From the NCBI GenBank assembly GCA_038257845.1, contig JBBSQL010000014.1:1-62649 (forward strand): a DNA stretch of 62,649 nucleotides, read 5' to 3'. Each line of letters opens with the position of its first letter. Position 1 is the stretch's first letter. This DNA is from JAFDXJ01 sp038257845. Its GTDB lineage: Bacteria > Bacteroidota > Bacteroidia > Chitinophagales > Chitinophagaceae. The translations under genes were made by a program, and so were the position numbers. The notes beneath the pieces are model-generated. The model searched no databases. It had not been told where the DNA came from and saw only the letters and a program-made list of their open reading frames with translations. This document shows positions 54,941 through 62,649 of this stretch, piece by piece.

Positions 54941-55585
54941 TTATGCATATTTAATAATGATGGATTCGATAACATCAGCAGCGTCTTCACATTTATCTGT
55001 TGCTTCTTCCATTGCCTGGTAAATTTCTCTTTTTTTAATCACTTCTTTTGCATCATTTTCAGTTTGGAATAAACGGTCAATACTCAGGTCATACACATCG
55101 TCTGCCTGGTTTTCTATGGAGTTTACTTTTACCAGCGCTTCCGTGATCAGGCGCATATTTTTCATGGTACGTAATTCCATCACGGCATTTTTTATTTGCT
55201 CCGCGCTTTTGCTGATGAGGTCGGCCATTTTATGAATGCCCTGTTCATTTGGATTAACGCGGTAAAAATTTATTTTTTTTGCTGAAGCATAAATATAATC
55301 TGCAATATCATCGAGGGCGCTGGCGAGGTAATGAATATCTTCCCGGTCAAAGGGCGTGATGAAATTTCGCCCAAGTTCGGTGAACACTTTATGTGTCAGT
55401 TCATCATTGATGTGTTCCATGTGTTCGATCTCCGCGATGATCGCGCCGCGCTTATCAAAGTCCGGTTCATGAACCACTTTTTTCAACGTTTCCGCCATTT
55501 TAAAAACAATACCCGCAATTTCTTCAAATAGGGAATAAAATACCCGGTCTTTTGGCGTGAAGAGTTTGAAAATGTTGGATACCAT
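54941..55585 (-). CDS. DUF47 family Pit accessory protein (PhoU-like)
   Basis: A 214-residue all-helical protein: FYSLFEEIAGIVFKMAETL, IAEIEHMEHINDELTHKVF, DREDIHYLASALDDIADYIY and AMEEATDKCEDAADVIESII. This is the PhoU-like DUF47 pattern, with acidic E/D-x3-D metal-binding repeats. It nearly always pairs with Pit transporters, as here, and probably modulates them. Confidence 0.94.
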   Translation of the reverse strand: MVSNIFKLFTPKDRVFYSLFEEIAGIVFKMAETLKKVVHEPDFDKRGAIIAEIEHMEHINDELTHKVFTELGRNFITPFDREDIHYLASALDDIADYIYASAKKINFYRVNPNEQGIHKMADLISKSAEQIKNAVMELRTMKNMRLITEALVKVNSIENQADDVYDLSIDRLFQTENDAKEVIKKREIYQAMEEATDKCEDAADVIESIIIKYA

Positions 55586-55600
55586 TTAAAAATGTTTTGG

Positions 55601-55608
55601 CAAAAGTA
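55601..55608 (-). promoter_or_regulatory. -7 promoter box of the DUF47-pit operon
   Basis: The minus strand reads TACTTTTG, exact TAnnTTTG, 15 bases before the DUF47 ATG. Confidence 0.5.
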
Positions 55609-55916
55609 ACTTAGTTTTCTTAAAAATGACAGAACATCCCGTGGGGTAACAATTTCTTAATATTGGAAATTATTGCTGAATATTAAAGATGAATTTATAC
55701 AGAGAGCGATTTATGCAATTCAAAATTAAGAGTTGGAAAGGTTGGACAAAATTGAATTTAAATTGAAAAAAGGACAGTGTAGTTTTTATTTAATTAAATT
55801 TTTCTGATTGAAACTTAATCTATTTTCCTGGAAAATAAATGCTGAATTTTTTAAGTGAAAGAATTTTCAATCTGTGTAATTCCCAATTCATAACCTTTAC
55901 ATTTTTATAAAAATTT
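55609..55916. other. Intergenic, very AT-rich, no recognised gene
   Basis: About 310 bases between DUF47 and the enoyl-CoA hydratase stop. I find no open frame with a convincing start, no clear hairpin with T-run and no repeat. Confidence 0.5.
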
Positions 55917-56693
55917 TTACTTCTGTTTATTCTTAAACTGTGCAATATAATTCCTGCTATATTCACCTAAGATCAGCTTGCCACTTGTTCTTGCGCGTTC
56001 TTTCAGTAAATTATCCCAGTGCTCTGTGCCCTTCCAAAAAATATCTTTTATATTTTTCATGGCCTCCGGGCTATAGTGGGAAAGTGTAGTAGATAATCTT
56101 GTAATGCTGTCATCCATTCCTGCAACATCATTGTGCAATTCTGCATACAATCCTTTACGCCTTGCCCAGTCTGCAGGCCGCCATGAAGAAGCATCAATGG
56201 CGAGTTGCGAAAAAGCGGAAAGGCCAATCTTTCTTTCTACTGCAGGCCCAACTACAAATGGACCGATGCCCAAACCAAGTTCACTGAGTTTAATGTCCGC
56301 GCCTTCTACAGCAATCGTATAATCCGCGGCTGCAGCAATGCCCACGCCACCTCCCACACATTTTCCCTGGATGCGCGCGATAATAAGTTTCGGACATTTG
56401 CGCATATCATTAATGAGGTGTGCAAAGCCATTAAAAAATTGAAAGCCTTCGGCTTCATTTTGTATAGACATGAGTTCATCAAAAGATGCGCCCGCGCAAA
56501 AAGCTTTTTCACCACCGGAACGAAGTACAATTACTTTTGTTTTTTCATTCAAACCTTCCGCATGCACCTGTAATGCAATGGCATTGAGCATCCCACCGGG
56601 CAATGAATTGCTTTGCGGATGAAAAAATTCAATCGTGGTAATGCCATGTTCATGGCTTGTAGTTAAGTGGCCTCCGGCAATTTCCTGTGTCAT
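55917..56693 (-). CDS. Enoyl-CoA hydratase/isomerase family protein
   Basis: A 258-residue crotonase-fold protein. Oxyanion-hole segments GGEKAFCAGASFDEL and IQGKCVGGGVGIAAAADYTIA are present, and SELGLGIGPFVVG follows. It lies about 100 bases downstream of paaZ on the same strand, so a step in phenylacetate or aromatic acyl-CoA breakdown (PaaF/PaaG-like) is likely, though general beta-oxidation is possible. Confidence 0.88.
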   Translation of the reverse strand: MTQEIAGGHLTTSHEHGITTIEFFHPQSNSLPGGMLNAIALQVHAEGLNEKTKVIVLRSGGEKAFCAGASFDELMSIQNEAEGFQFFNGFAHLINDMRKCPKLIIARIQGKCVGGGVGIAAAADYTIAVEGADIKLSELGLGIGPFVVGPAVERKIGLSAFSQLAIDASSWRPADWARRKGLYAELHNDVAGMDDSITRLSTTLSHYSPEAMKNIKDIFWKGTEHWDNLLKERARTSGKLILGEYSRNYIAQFKNKQK

Positions 56694-56794
56694 AAATTAT
56701 TTTTGTTTTTTATATTGGCTAAAACTTATTTACTTTTTTGTCTTTATAAACAAACGATAAAAGTTTTGAAAAGTTATTGAAAAAATTTCATGCA

Positions 56795-58843
56795 TTAAAC
56801 AGGCTTTCGCATCACCATTGTAAGAATGGTTGCTACGCCAATCGTCTCATCCGTTTCATCAAAAATTTCTACATACCATTTTACTATGCCTTTTGGAATA
56901 TCATTTTCCTCTTTTAATTCAGTGCTTATTTTTTCCTTGCAGGTAAAACGGATATAGACTTCTGCACCTGGATAAACTGGTTTTGTAAAACGTAATTCAT
57001 CAATGCCATAATTCAGCAACACAGGATTTTTTTCATAACTGTCCACGAACAATCCCGCTGCAATACTCATCATCATATAACCATGCGCTACTTGTCTTTC
57101 AAACATGGTGCCGTTGAAATCTGTGGTTTTAATATGCGCATAAAAATGATCCCCGGTGAGGTCTGCAAATGCGTCAATATCTTCTGCAGTGATCAATCTT
57201 TTTTCAGTGATGAGCTGATCGCCGATACGCAATTCTTCATAATATTTTTTAAAGGGATGCACGTCACTAATTTTTCCTTTTGCATGCGGCTGATAAACGT
57301 TACTAATTGCCGTGATGCTTGTTGGTGAACCTTGTATGGCCACCCGTTGCATATAATGTTTTACACCACGTATGCCACCCATTTCTTCGCCACCACCTGC
57401 ACGTCCCGGGCCGCCATGAACTAACAATGGCAATGGAGAACCATGTCCGGTACTTTCTTTATAACAATCCCTGTTCAGCACTAATATTCTCCCATGCCAT
57501 GCACCAGCGCCCAACACATATTGTTTAGCTATTTTATCACTTGCAGTAACAATAGTAGAACACAAGGAACCCTTTCCCATTTTTGCAAGCTGGATAGCTT
57601 CTTCTGTTCCTGTGTAAGGCATTAATGTAGAGACAGGTCCGAATGCTTCTATTTCATGGGCTTCTTTGGTTTGCAGCGGGTTTTCATTTAATAATAAAAT
57701 AGGACTGAGAAATGCGCCGTTGTCTGCATCGCCATCAATCACCTGCACACTATCCAATGAACCATAAATAATTTGTGAAGAAGCCAATAATTTTTGCACC
57801 TGTGCAAGCACTTCATTTTTTTGTGATATGCCTGCCAGCGGACCCATGCGCACTTTTTCGTTTAATGGATTTCCAATGCTTGTTTGTGCGAGCGCTTTTC
57901 CCAAAGCAACCTGGATATCTTCCAGTTTCTCAGCGGGCACAAATATTCTGCGAATGGCGGTACATTTCTGCCCGCATTTCGTGGTCATTTCCTTTCTTAC
58001 TTCTTTAATAAAAATATCCCATTCCGGCATGTCCGGTGTTACATCTTTTCCTAAAACAATACAATTCAAAGAATCGGCTTCCATGGTAAATGGCACACTT
58101 TCCCTTAAAATATTTTCATTCTTTTTGAGCAATAACCCGGTACTTGCAGAGCCGGTAAAAGTGACTACATCCTGTGAAGTAACATAATCAAGCATATCAC
58201 CCGCTGAGCCACAAACCAATTGCAGTGCGCCATCGGGTAAAATGCCCGATGCGATAATTTCTTTTACAACTGTTTCTGTAAGATAAGAAGTAAGCGTTGC
58301 AGGTTTTACTAATGTGGGCATACCTGCTAATAAATTCACAGCAATTTTTTCCAGCATTCCCCAAACGGGAAAATTAAATGCGTTGATATGCACAGCAATT
58401 CCTTCTTTGGGCACGAGTAAATGATGGCCCATGAACGTATTGTTTTTACTCAAATTATGCGCTTCTCCATCGAGGCAAAAAGGTTCATCGGGAAATTTAC
58501 GGCGAAGGGATGCATTGGCAAATAAATTACCGATACCACCTTCAATATCCACCCAGCTATCTGCTTTGGTAGCGCCGGTTTGATAACTCACCGCATAAAA
58601 TTTTTCCAGGTGTTTGCGTAAATGAAGTGCCAGCGCTTTCAACATTAAACCCCTTTCCTGGAAAGTCATTTTCCGCAGATTGGGAGAACCAACCATGCGG
58701 CCATATTTTAATATTGATTTATAGTCGAGCCCCTGTGTTGTAGCGTAGGCAACAATTTCACCGGTTGATGCATTGTGCAAAGCCTGCCCGTTTCCACTCC
58801 CTGTCTGCCATTTGCCGAGGACAAAGTTTTTTAGTTTTTCCAT
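56795..58843 (-). CDS. paaZ: Bifunctional PaaZ: aldehyde dehydrogenase plus MaoC-type hydratase
   Basis: A 682-residue fusion used in ring-opening of oxepin-CoA during phenylacetate breakdown. The aldehyde dehydrogenase part (about residues 1-520) has PTLVKPATLTSYL, FTGSASTG, the Glu in FTMEADSLN and the catalytic Cys in KCGQKCTAIRR. The MaoC/hotdog part begins near residue 545 with EDIDAFADLTGDHFYAH and QVAHGYMMMSI. Other paa genes (A-E, K) are not in the window; the nearby enoyl-CoA hydratase fits. Confidence 0.93.
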   Translation of the reverse strand: MEKLKNFVLGKWQTGSGNGQALHNASTGEIVAYATTQGLDYKSILKYGRMVGSPNLRKMTFQERGLMLKALALHLRKHLEKFYAVSYQTGATKADSWVDIEGGIGNLFANASLRRKFPDEPFCLDGEAHNLSKNNTFMGHHLLVPKEGIAVHINAFNFPVWGMLEKIAVNLLAGMPTLVKPATLTSYLTETVVKEIIASGILPDGALQLVCGSAGDMLDYVTSQDVVTFTGSASTGLLLKKNENILRESVPFTMEADSLNCIVLGKDVTPDMPEWDIFIKEVRKEMTTKCGQKCTAIRRIFVPAEKLEDIQVALGKALAQTSIGNPLNEKVRMGPLAGISQKNEVLAQVQKLLASSQIIYGSLDSVQVIDGDADNGAFLSPILLLNENPLQTKEAHEIEAFGPVSTLMPYTGTEEAIQLAKMGKGSLCSTIVTASDKIAKQYVLGAGAWHGRILVLNRDCYKESTGHGSPLPLLVHGGPGRAGGGEEMGGIRGVKHYMQRVAIQGSPTSITAISNVYQPHAKGKISDVHPFKKYYEELRIGDQLITEKRLITAEDIDAFADLTGDHFYAHIKTTDFNGTMFERQVAHGYMMMSIAAGLFVDSYEKNPVLLNYGIDELRFTKPVYPGAEVYIRFTCKEKISTELKEENDIPKGIVKWYVEIFDETDETIGVATILTMVMRKPV

Positions 58844-58872
58844 ATTGTCAGCTTATTATAAAAAAGAATATA

Positions 58873-58880
58873 CAAAATTA
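58873..58880 (-). promoter_or_regulatory. -7 promoter box for paaZ
   Basis: The minus strand reads TAATTTTG, exact TAnnTTTG, overlapping the stop of the DUF1569 gene and giving a leader of about 24 bases. Confidence 0.45.
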
Positions 58881-59345
58881 ATCTTCTATCCCGAATTGTT
58901 TCAGGTGATGTTTTGCGTGTTTGAATAACAGGTGCACATTTTCATCATAATTCAATGCGCCAAATATTGGATTAGTTGTAGTGAGTGCGGGATTTTTTTC
59001 AAAGGTTTCGAAAAAAATATCAATGCGTTTCTGTAATTTCTCAATGGCTTCTTCCATGCCTGAAAAGCGCGGTGCATGGGGTGTTTCACCCAACAAAGGA
59101 TTTTTTGTATTTTCCTTAAAAGGCAGATCACTCATGAGAAAATTATGTAACCCTTCTTTTCTTTCTGGTGGTGTAACGTAGGGAAGCACCAGTTTCCCAT
59201 AAGCATTGGCCAGTGAATCGCCGAAGTGTTCCACCATTTGCTGGGGCGACATTACGCCCCATTTTCCCTTTGTGCCTGCATCAATTTTTTTTAAAGCAGG
59301 GATCAATTTTTCTTTCAGGAAAATTTCTTCAGATTTCATAATCAT
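58878..59345 (-). CDS. DUF1569-type (DinB-like fold) protein
   Basis: A 155-residue protein with the helix-bundle pattern of DinB/DUF1569: WGVMSPQQMVEHFGDS supplies a His, and LLFKHAKHHLKQFG near the end supplies two more, suited to bind a metal. Function unknown. Start codons at 59345 and 59339 both ATG. Confidence 0.8.
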   Translation of the reverse strand: MIMKSEEIFLKEKLIPALKKIDAGTKGKWGVMSPQQMVEHFGDSLANAYGKLVLPYVTPPERKEGLHNFLMSDLPFKENTKNPLLGETPHAPRFSGMEEAIEKLQKRIDIFFETFEKNPALTTTNPIFGALNYDENVHLLFKHAKHHLKQFGIED

Positions 59346-59391
59346 TTGTATTTACCGGGAAAATGTATAATGTTTAATATTTGCAAAATCA

Positions 59392-59979
59392 TTAAACCGA
59401 AGAATGCATTTTTGCATCAATGGCTTTGCAGAGTGCTGAAAAAATTTCCTCAATTGATCCTTCGCCTTTTACAGAAACAACTTTTTCAAATGCCCGGTAA
59501 TAATCGGCTACAACTGAAGTTTTATTTTTATATTCTTCGATGCGCGCATTGATTATTTCCTGGTTAACATCATCACTGCGGCCACTGGTAAGCCCGCGGT
59601 GCAATAATCGTTTTACCAATTCTTCTTTACCTACATCGAGTGATAAAAATAAGGCGATAGATTCATTTTTTTGTTGCAATAAATCATCCAGTGCTTTGGC
59701 CTGTTCGGTGGTACGTGGAAAACCATCGAATAAAAAACCTTTTACTTCACGGTACTCATCCAATGCTTTGCTGATCATATTGATGACGACAGAATCCGGT
59801 ACGAGCTGGCCGAGGTCAATAAATGCTTCTGCTTCCAGGCCAAGTGGCGTTTGGCGGTTGATCTCATGACGCAACAGGTCACCGGTACTTAAATGCCTGA
59901 GTCCATATTTCAAGATCAGTTTCTCACTTTGAGTACCTTTTCCGCTGCCGGGAGGGCCAAATAAAATTATATTGAACAT
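59392..59979 (-). CDS. adk: Adenylate kinase
   Basis: A 195-residue enzyme interconverting ATP+AMP and 2 ADP. P-loop LFGPPGSGKGTQ, AMP site HLSTGDLLRHEI, FDGFPRTTEQAKAL, and the lid RGLTSGRSDDVNQE, which is the short lid type. ATG 59979 is favoured: the longer frame would begin inside the promoter box. Essential housekeeping gene, single transcript. Confidence 0.97.
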   Translation of the reverse strand: MFNIILFGPPGSGKGTQSEKLILKYGLRHLSTGDLLRHEINRQTPLGLEAEAFIDLGQLVPDSVVINMISKALDEYREVKGFLFDGFPRTTEQAKALDDLLQQKNESIALFLSLDVGKEELVKRLLHRGLTSGRSDDVNQEIINARIEEYKNKTSVVADYYRAFEKVVSVKGEGSIEEIFSALCKAIDAKMHSSV

Positions 59980-60006
59980 GGTATAAAAAATTCCCTGGTT
60001 AAGTAG

Positions 60007-60014
60007 CAAATATA
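60007..60014 (-). promoter_or_regulatory. -7 promoter box for adk
   Basis: The minus strand reads TATATTTG, exact consensus, 28 bases before ATG 59979. Confidence 0.55.
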
Positions 60015-60126
60015 AGAAGTGAATTTAGAAATCCCTTAACTAAATCCTTTCGTACCTTTTGAACTTTCTGGGATGATATTGAGGGAAAAGAATAAACATA
60101 AAATATTTAACAAAAGAAAACCGATC

Positions 60127-60687
60127 ATGCAATTAAAGCTCCCAATTTTTAGTTTTATCATTATGCTGGCGACAGGTTGTTTTTCTCAAACAAATTCAAA
60201 TCAACAAAATAAAATGGATACAATACATAAAAAAGAAAACACATTCTATTCACATACGGACACGTCAAAAGTAAATGTGGCAGAAGATGAATGGAAAAAA
60301 TTATTATCTCCCGAAGTGTATAATGTAGCACGCCGGAAAGGGACGGAAAGACCCAACACGAGCCCGTATGAACATTCCAAAGAAATTGGCACATATTACT
60401 GTGCTGTCTGCGGAAATGCTTTATTCATGAGTGATACAAAATTTGAAAGTGGTTGTGGCTGGCCAAGTTTTTATGAGCCCATTAGTAAAACTTCAGTGGT
60501 ATATGAAAAGGATAATACTTATGGCATGAGCAGGGAAGAAGTAATGTGTGGCCGCTGCGGTTCCCATTTAGGACATGTCTTTAATGATGGTCCGCCCCCA
60601 ACGGGTTTGCGCTATTGCATCAATGGCGTGGTGCTTGATTTTGCCAAAGCAAAAGAAGCAGAGAAAAAATATAATTCTGAAAAATAA
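60127..60687 (+). CDS. msrB: Peptide-methionine (R)-S-oxide reductase, lipoprotein form
   Basis: About 186 residues from ATG 60127. A lipoprotein signal (PIFSFIIMLATGC) is followed by a linker and the MsrB domain: two C-x2-C zinc pairs (CAVCGNALF, CGRCGSHLGH), GCGWPSFYEP, and the catalytic Cys in RYCINGVVLDF. It repairs methionine R-sulfoxide outside the cytoplasm. A start at 60073 is possible, but it lacks a reason in the signal. A TACCTTTTG-like box lies at about 60053. Confidence 0.94.
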   Translation: MQLKLPIFSFIIMLATGCFSQTNSNQQNKMDTIHKKENTFYSHTDTSKVNVAEDEWKKLLSPEVYNVARRKGTERPNTSPYEHSKEIGTYYCAVCGNALFMSDTKFESGCGWPSFYEPISKTSVVYEKDNTYGMSREEVMCGRCGSHLGHVFNDGPPPTGLRYCINGVVLDFAKAKEAEKKYNSEK

Positions 60688-60704
60688 ATTTTGCGCGCAG
60701 CATA

Positions 60705-60735
60705 AACTTATAAGGTTTTTGAAACCTTATAGGTT
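60705..60735. repeat. Palindromic element related to the one at 42585
   Basis: AACTTATAAGGTTT, spacer TTG, AAACCTTATAGGTT: 14-base arms with one mismatch. It stands between the convergent msrB and lysozyme genes. Confidence 0.75.
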
Positions 60736-60738
60736 TTG

Positions 60739-61512
60739 TTATTTGATCAAAATCTTTGCAAATGCAGTAGAATCTCCATTGAATACATTGAAGTCCACTT
60801 TTTCTGAAATACCATTTATATGTCCTGTATTATTATGTTGCCAAAAGAGCCAGGGCGATGAAACGCGCGGTTTATCTTTTTCAAAATAGTGCGCCACCCA
60901 TAATGGATAATCATTAAAATAACCATCGAGGTATTGATTGTAAAAATCAGCACTTGTATAAATAATGGGTTTTACCTGGTAATTTTCTTCAACTAAATTT
61001 ATCCAATCTTTCATTCGCAACCGCATATCCACGGGATTAGCGCCATATAATTCTTCTACATCAATGACAGGTGGCAGGTTTCCGCTTTTTAATACAACGT
61101 TTTTTATAAAATTTTTTGCCTGGTCTTTACCACTTTTTGTGGCAATAAAATAATGGTATGCGCCGCAAACAATGCCCGCATTATTTGCGGCAGTCCAATT
61201 TTTTTTATAATATTTGTCAACAGTGGAAATGCCTTCTGTGGCTTTGATAAAAGCGAATTGTATAGAAATATTATCCTGCTTCACAGCGCTTACTAATTTC
61301 CAGTCAATATTTTCCTGGTGGCGGCTCACATCAATCCCATGAATCGTATAACCGGCAGGAAGTTCAATACCAAAGTCCGGGTAAAAAATGAATTTTACAG
61401 GCTTTGAAATTTCTAAAGAAAAAAAAATCTTGTATAAAATAAACAGGCAGAGTATGCCGGTAAAAATCCACGTCCATGGATTTTTAATAAAAGTGTTTTT
61501 CTTCTTTGGCAA
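60739..61512 (-). CDS. Membrane-anchored glycoside hydrolase family 25 (lysozyme-like)
   Basis: A 257-residue protein: an N-terminal helix (WTWIFTGILCLFILYKIFF), then a GH25 barrel with GIDVSRHQENIDW (Asp), AFIKATEG and PPVIDVEELYG (acidic pair). It would cut peptidoglycan between MurNAc and GlcNAc. The frame has no ATG; TTG 61512 or an upstream ATT must be the start. The M1 aminopeptidase stop is 14 bases upstream, so both may share one transcript. Confidence 0.88.
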   Translation of the reverse strand: MPKKKNTFIKNPWTWIFTGILCLFILYKIFFSLEISKPVKFIFYPDFGIELPAGYTIHGIDVSRHQENIDWKLVSAVKQDNISIQFAFIKATEGISTVDKYYKKNWTAANNAGIVCGAYHYFIATKSGKDQAKNFIKNVVLKSGNLPPVIDVEELYGANPVDMRLRMKDWINLVEENYQVKPIIYTSADFYNQYLDGYFNDYPLWVAHYFEKDKPRVSSPWLFWQHNNTGHINGISEKVDFNVFNGDSTAFAKILIK

Positions 61513-61526
61513 TCCGGCTTTTTTAA

Positions 61527-62649
61527 TTATTCCAAACCTGGGGCTGTATCTGCATTCGGGCCAAGTTTGGTGACCGTATTATTTTTACTGATCACCTGGT
61601 GGTCCGGATCAACCAGCACATCAGTTGCCTGGAAGCCAATGTTTACCGCTGCCTGCTGCACTTTGCTATTGATATCTATAACAACACTTTTGGTTTGTGA
61701 ACCATTTTTAAATACTAATTCTAAAGGCAGTTTAAAAAAATTCACAGATGGATGAGAAGTTGTTTGCTTTACTACGATCTGTACATTATTATTTGCATTC
61801 TGGCTCCAGTAAACCTGGAAACTTGGATAACCCTGGCCATAAAACCACTGGTTAAAAAAGTAATCCAAATTTAGTCCGCTCACTTTTTCCATATTCCGCT
61901 GAAAGTCCGCGGTGCGCGCAAATCCATAAGCAACTTTGGGATCTGTAAAATATTTTTGCATCCCTTTAAAAAATGTTTCGCTGCCCATGGTCCATTCCAG
62001 CATGCGTAATAAAAATGCCCCTTTGTTATAAGATAAACGGCTATCAAATATGCGGTTAAAACTTGTTGTATCATCTACGAAAACAGAGCCACCCGGCTGT
62101 GAAACAATATAATTTAAATCACCGCTTACATATTGTGGGTAATAGGTAGGACTGAAATTTTTCATGTATAAAAAGTCGGCTGAATATGTTGCAAAGCCTT
62201 CGTTTAGCCAAATGTCCTGCCAGCTTGCGCAAGTTATTTTATCACCAAACCACTGGTGCGCCAATTCGTGCGCCATCAGGTCTTCATCCGTACTTACAAC
62301 AAATGAATTTGTCTGATGTTCCATCCCTCCGCCCCAGCCAAATTGTGTTTGTCCATAACGCTCATTGATAAAAGGATATTCTCCATAAGAATCATTGAAC
62401 AGGGAAATGGCCTGTAACATGAAATGCGTCCTGCTTTGAAATGTAGATAAATCTTCGGGATATACATAAGATATTACAGGTAATGTTTTATCTCCCAATT
62501 GTACATTGTTCGTAAAGATTGAATAATTTGTAACAGCAATAGCTACGAGATAACTTGCTATTGGATAACGGTGTTTATAATAAGAAGTAGTGGAACCATT
62601 TTTTGTGATTGCACTTACCAATAAACCATTGGAAGATGCATTGAATTGA
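61527..62649 (-). CDS. M1 family aminopeptidase, C-terminal part (5' end outside the window)
   Basis: The frame is open to the window edge, so the N-terminal beta domain is missing. The zinc site is complete: HELAHQWFGDK (H-E-x2-H) and the third ligand Glu in WLNEGFATYSADF, plus GGGMEHQTNS, the family's GAMEN equivalent with an altered sequence (GGGMEH). The end carries a DUF3458-like or C-terminal beta region (VVIDINSKVQQAAVNI). Likely exported, as in Bacteroidota relatives. The GH25 gene follows. Confidence 0.9.
   Translation of the reverse strand, partial: QFNASSNGLLVSAITKNGSTTSYYKHRYPIASYLVAIAVTNYSIFTNNVQLGDKTLPVISYVYPEDLSTFQSRTHFMLQAISLFNDSYGEYPFINERYGQTQFGWGGGMEHQTNSFVVSTDEDLMAHELAHQWFGDKITCASWQDIWLNEGFATYSADFLYMKNFSPTYYPQYVSGDLNYIVSQPGGSVFVDDTTSFNRIFDSRLSYNKGAFLLRMLEWTMGSETFFKGMQKYFTDPKVAYGFARTADFQRNMEKVSGLNLDYFFNQWFYGQGYPSFQVYWSQNANNNVQIVVKQTTSHPSVNFFKLPLELVFKNGSQTKSVVIDINSKVQQAAVNIGFQATDVLVDPDHQVISKNNTVTKLGPNADTAPGLE

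Overview
The window looks like chromosomal DNA of a member of the Bacteroidota, most likely family Chitinophagaceae (inferred, not tested). It is AT-rich. Many genes carry the Bacteroidota-type -7 promoter box TAnnTTTG, and Shine-Dalgarno sites are hard to find. Typical family content includes a C-terminal sorting tail of the type IX secretion system kind, a fused E1 alpha/beta 2-oxoacid dehydrogenase, Wzi-like outer-membrane proteins and DUF5106-type thioredoxins. Both edges cut genes: the 3' end of a probable anti-sigma factor on the left and an M1 aminopeptidase on the right.

Layout. 0.1-8.4 kb, minus strand: E1 dehydrogenase, FAA hydrolase, peptidyl-tRNA hydrolase, a sulfatase-fold lipoprotein with glycine at the catalytic cysteine position, the decayed start of a second sulfatase, an M28 peptidase, RpiB and TatC. 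8.6-9.9 kb, plus strand: an AT-rich two-gene cassette of an unknown protein and a PIN-domain nuclease. 9.9-13.5 kb: a CBS/CorC membrane protein, a small membrane protein, a Fur-family regulator and an SCO copper protein, with a divergent MerC-domain gene whose promoter carries a perfect palindromic operator. 13.5-20.6 kb: cysS, then a compact operon rlmD, rhomboid, degenerate rhomboid, EEP phosphatase, EEP phosphatase. 20.7-28.2 kb, plus strand: thioredoxin-like lipoprotein-type protein, parvulin isomerase, two Wzi-like proteins and a YcxB-like protein. 28.2-29.7 kb: GNAT and a Tat-exported GH5 enzyme. 29.9-34.2 kb: acpP, fabF, rnc and typA.

The most unusual part is the 750-base gap after typA (34.2-34.9 kb). 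It holds two direct copies, about 297 bp apart, of one module. Each module has three GTGAgaaaTCAC palindromes at exact 22-bp spacing, a promoter-like box, about 110 transcribable bases with a 46-base identical core, and an intrinsic terminator. These look like two tandem small-RNA genes. The same palindromes, with the same 22-bp period and the same distance to the promoter box, recur at 48.8 kb. There they precede an operon of a 128-residue Cys-containing protein, a 7-TM protein, a sensor kinase and a LuxR-type response regulator. The inference is one regulon in which the regulator drives its own operon and the two RNAs. This resembles the logic of GacA with RsmY/RsmZ without evident homology.

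34.9-38.3 kb: queA with a structured leader, a fused two-domain peptide ABC ATPase and an HsdR_N nuclease-like protein. 38.4-47.5 kb: a large secreted M36 metalloprotease, VOC protein, Tricorn-like S41 protease, glycosyltransferase and two small proteins. 47.5-55.6 kb: aminotransferase, the signalling operon, M16 peptidase, galE and a Pit phosphate transporter with its DUF47 partner. 55.9-62.6 kb: enoyl-CoA hydratase and PaaZ (phenylacetate breakdown), DUF1569 protein, adk, msrB, GH25 lysozyme and M1 aminopeptidase.

The window is mostly housekeeping plus extracellular protein and polysaccharide degradation, as expected for a saprophytic bacterium. No rRNA, tRNA, CRISPR array, insertion sequence or phage gene was recognised.
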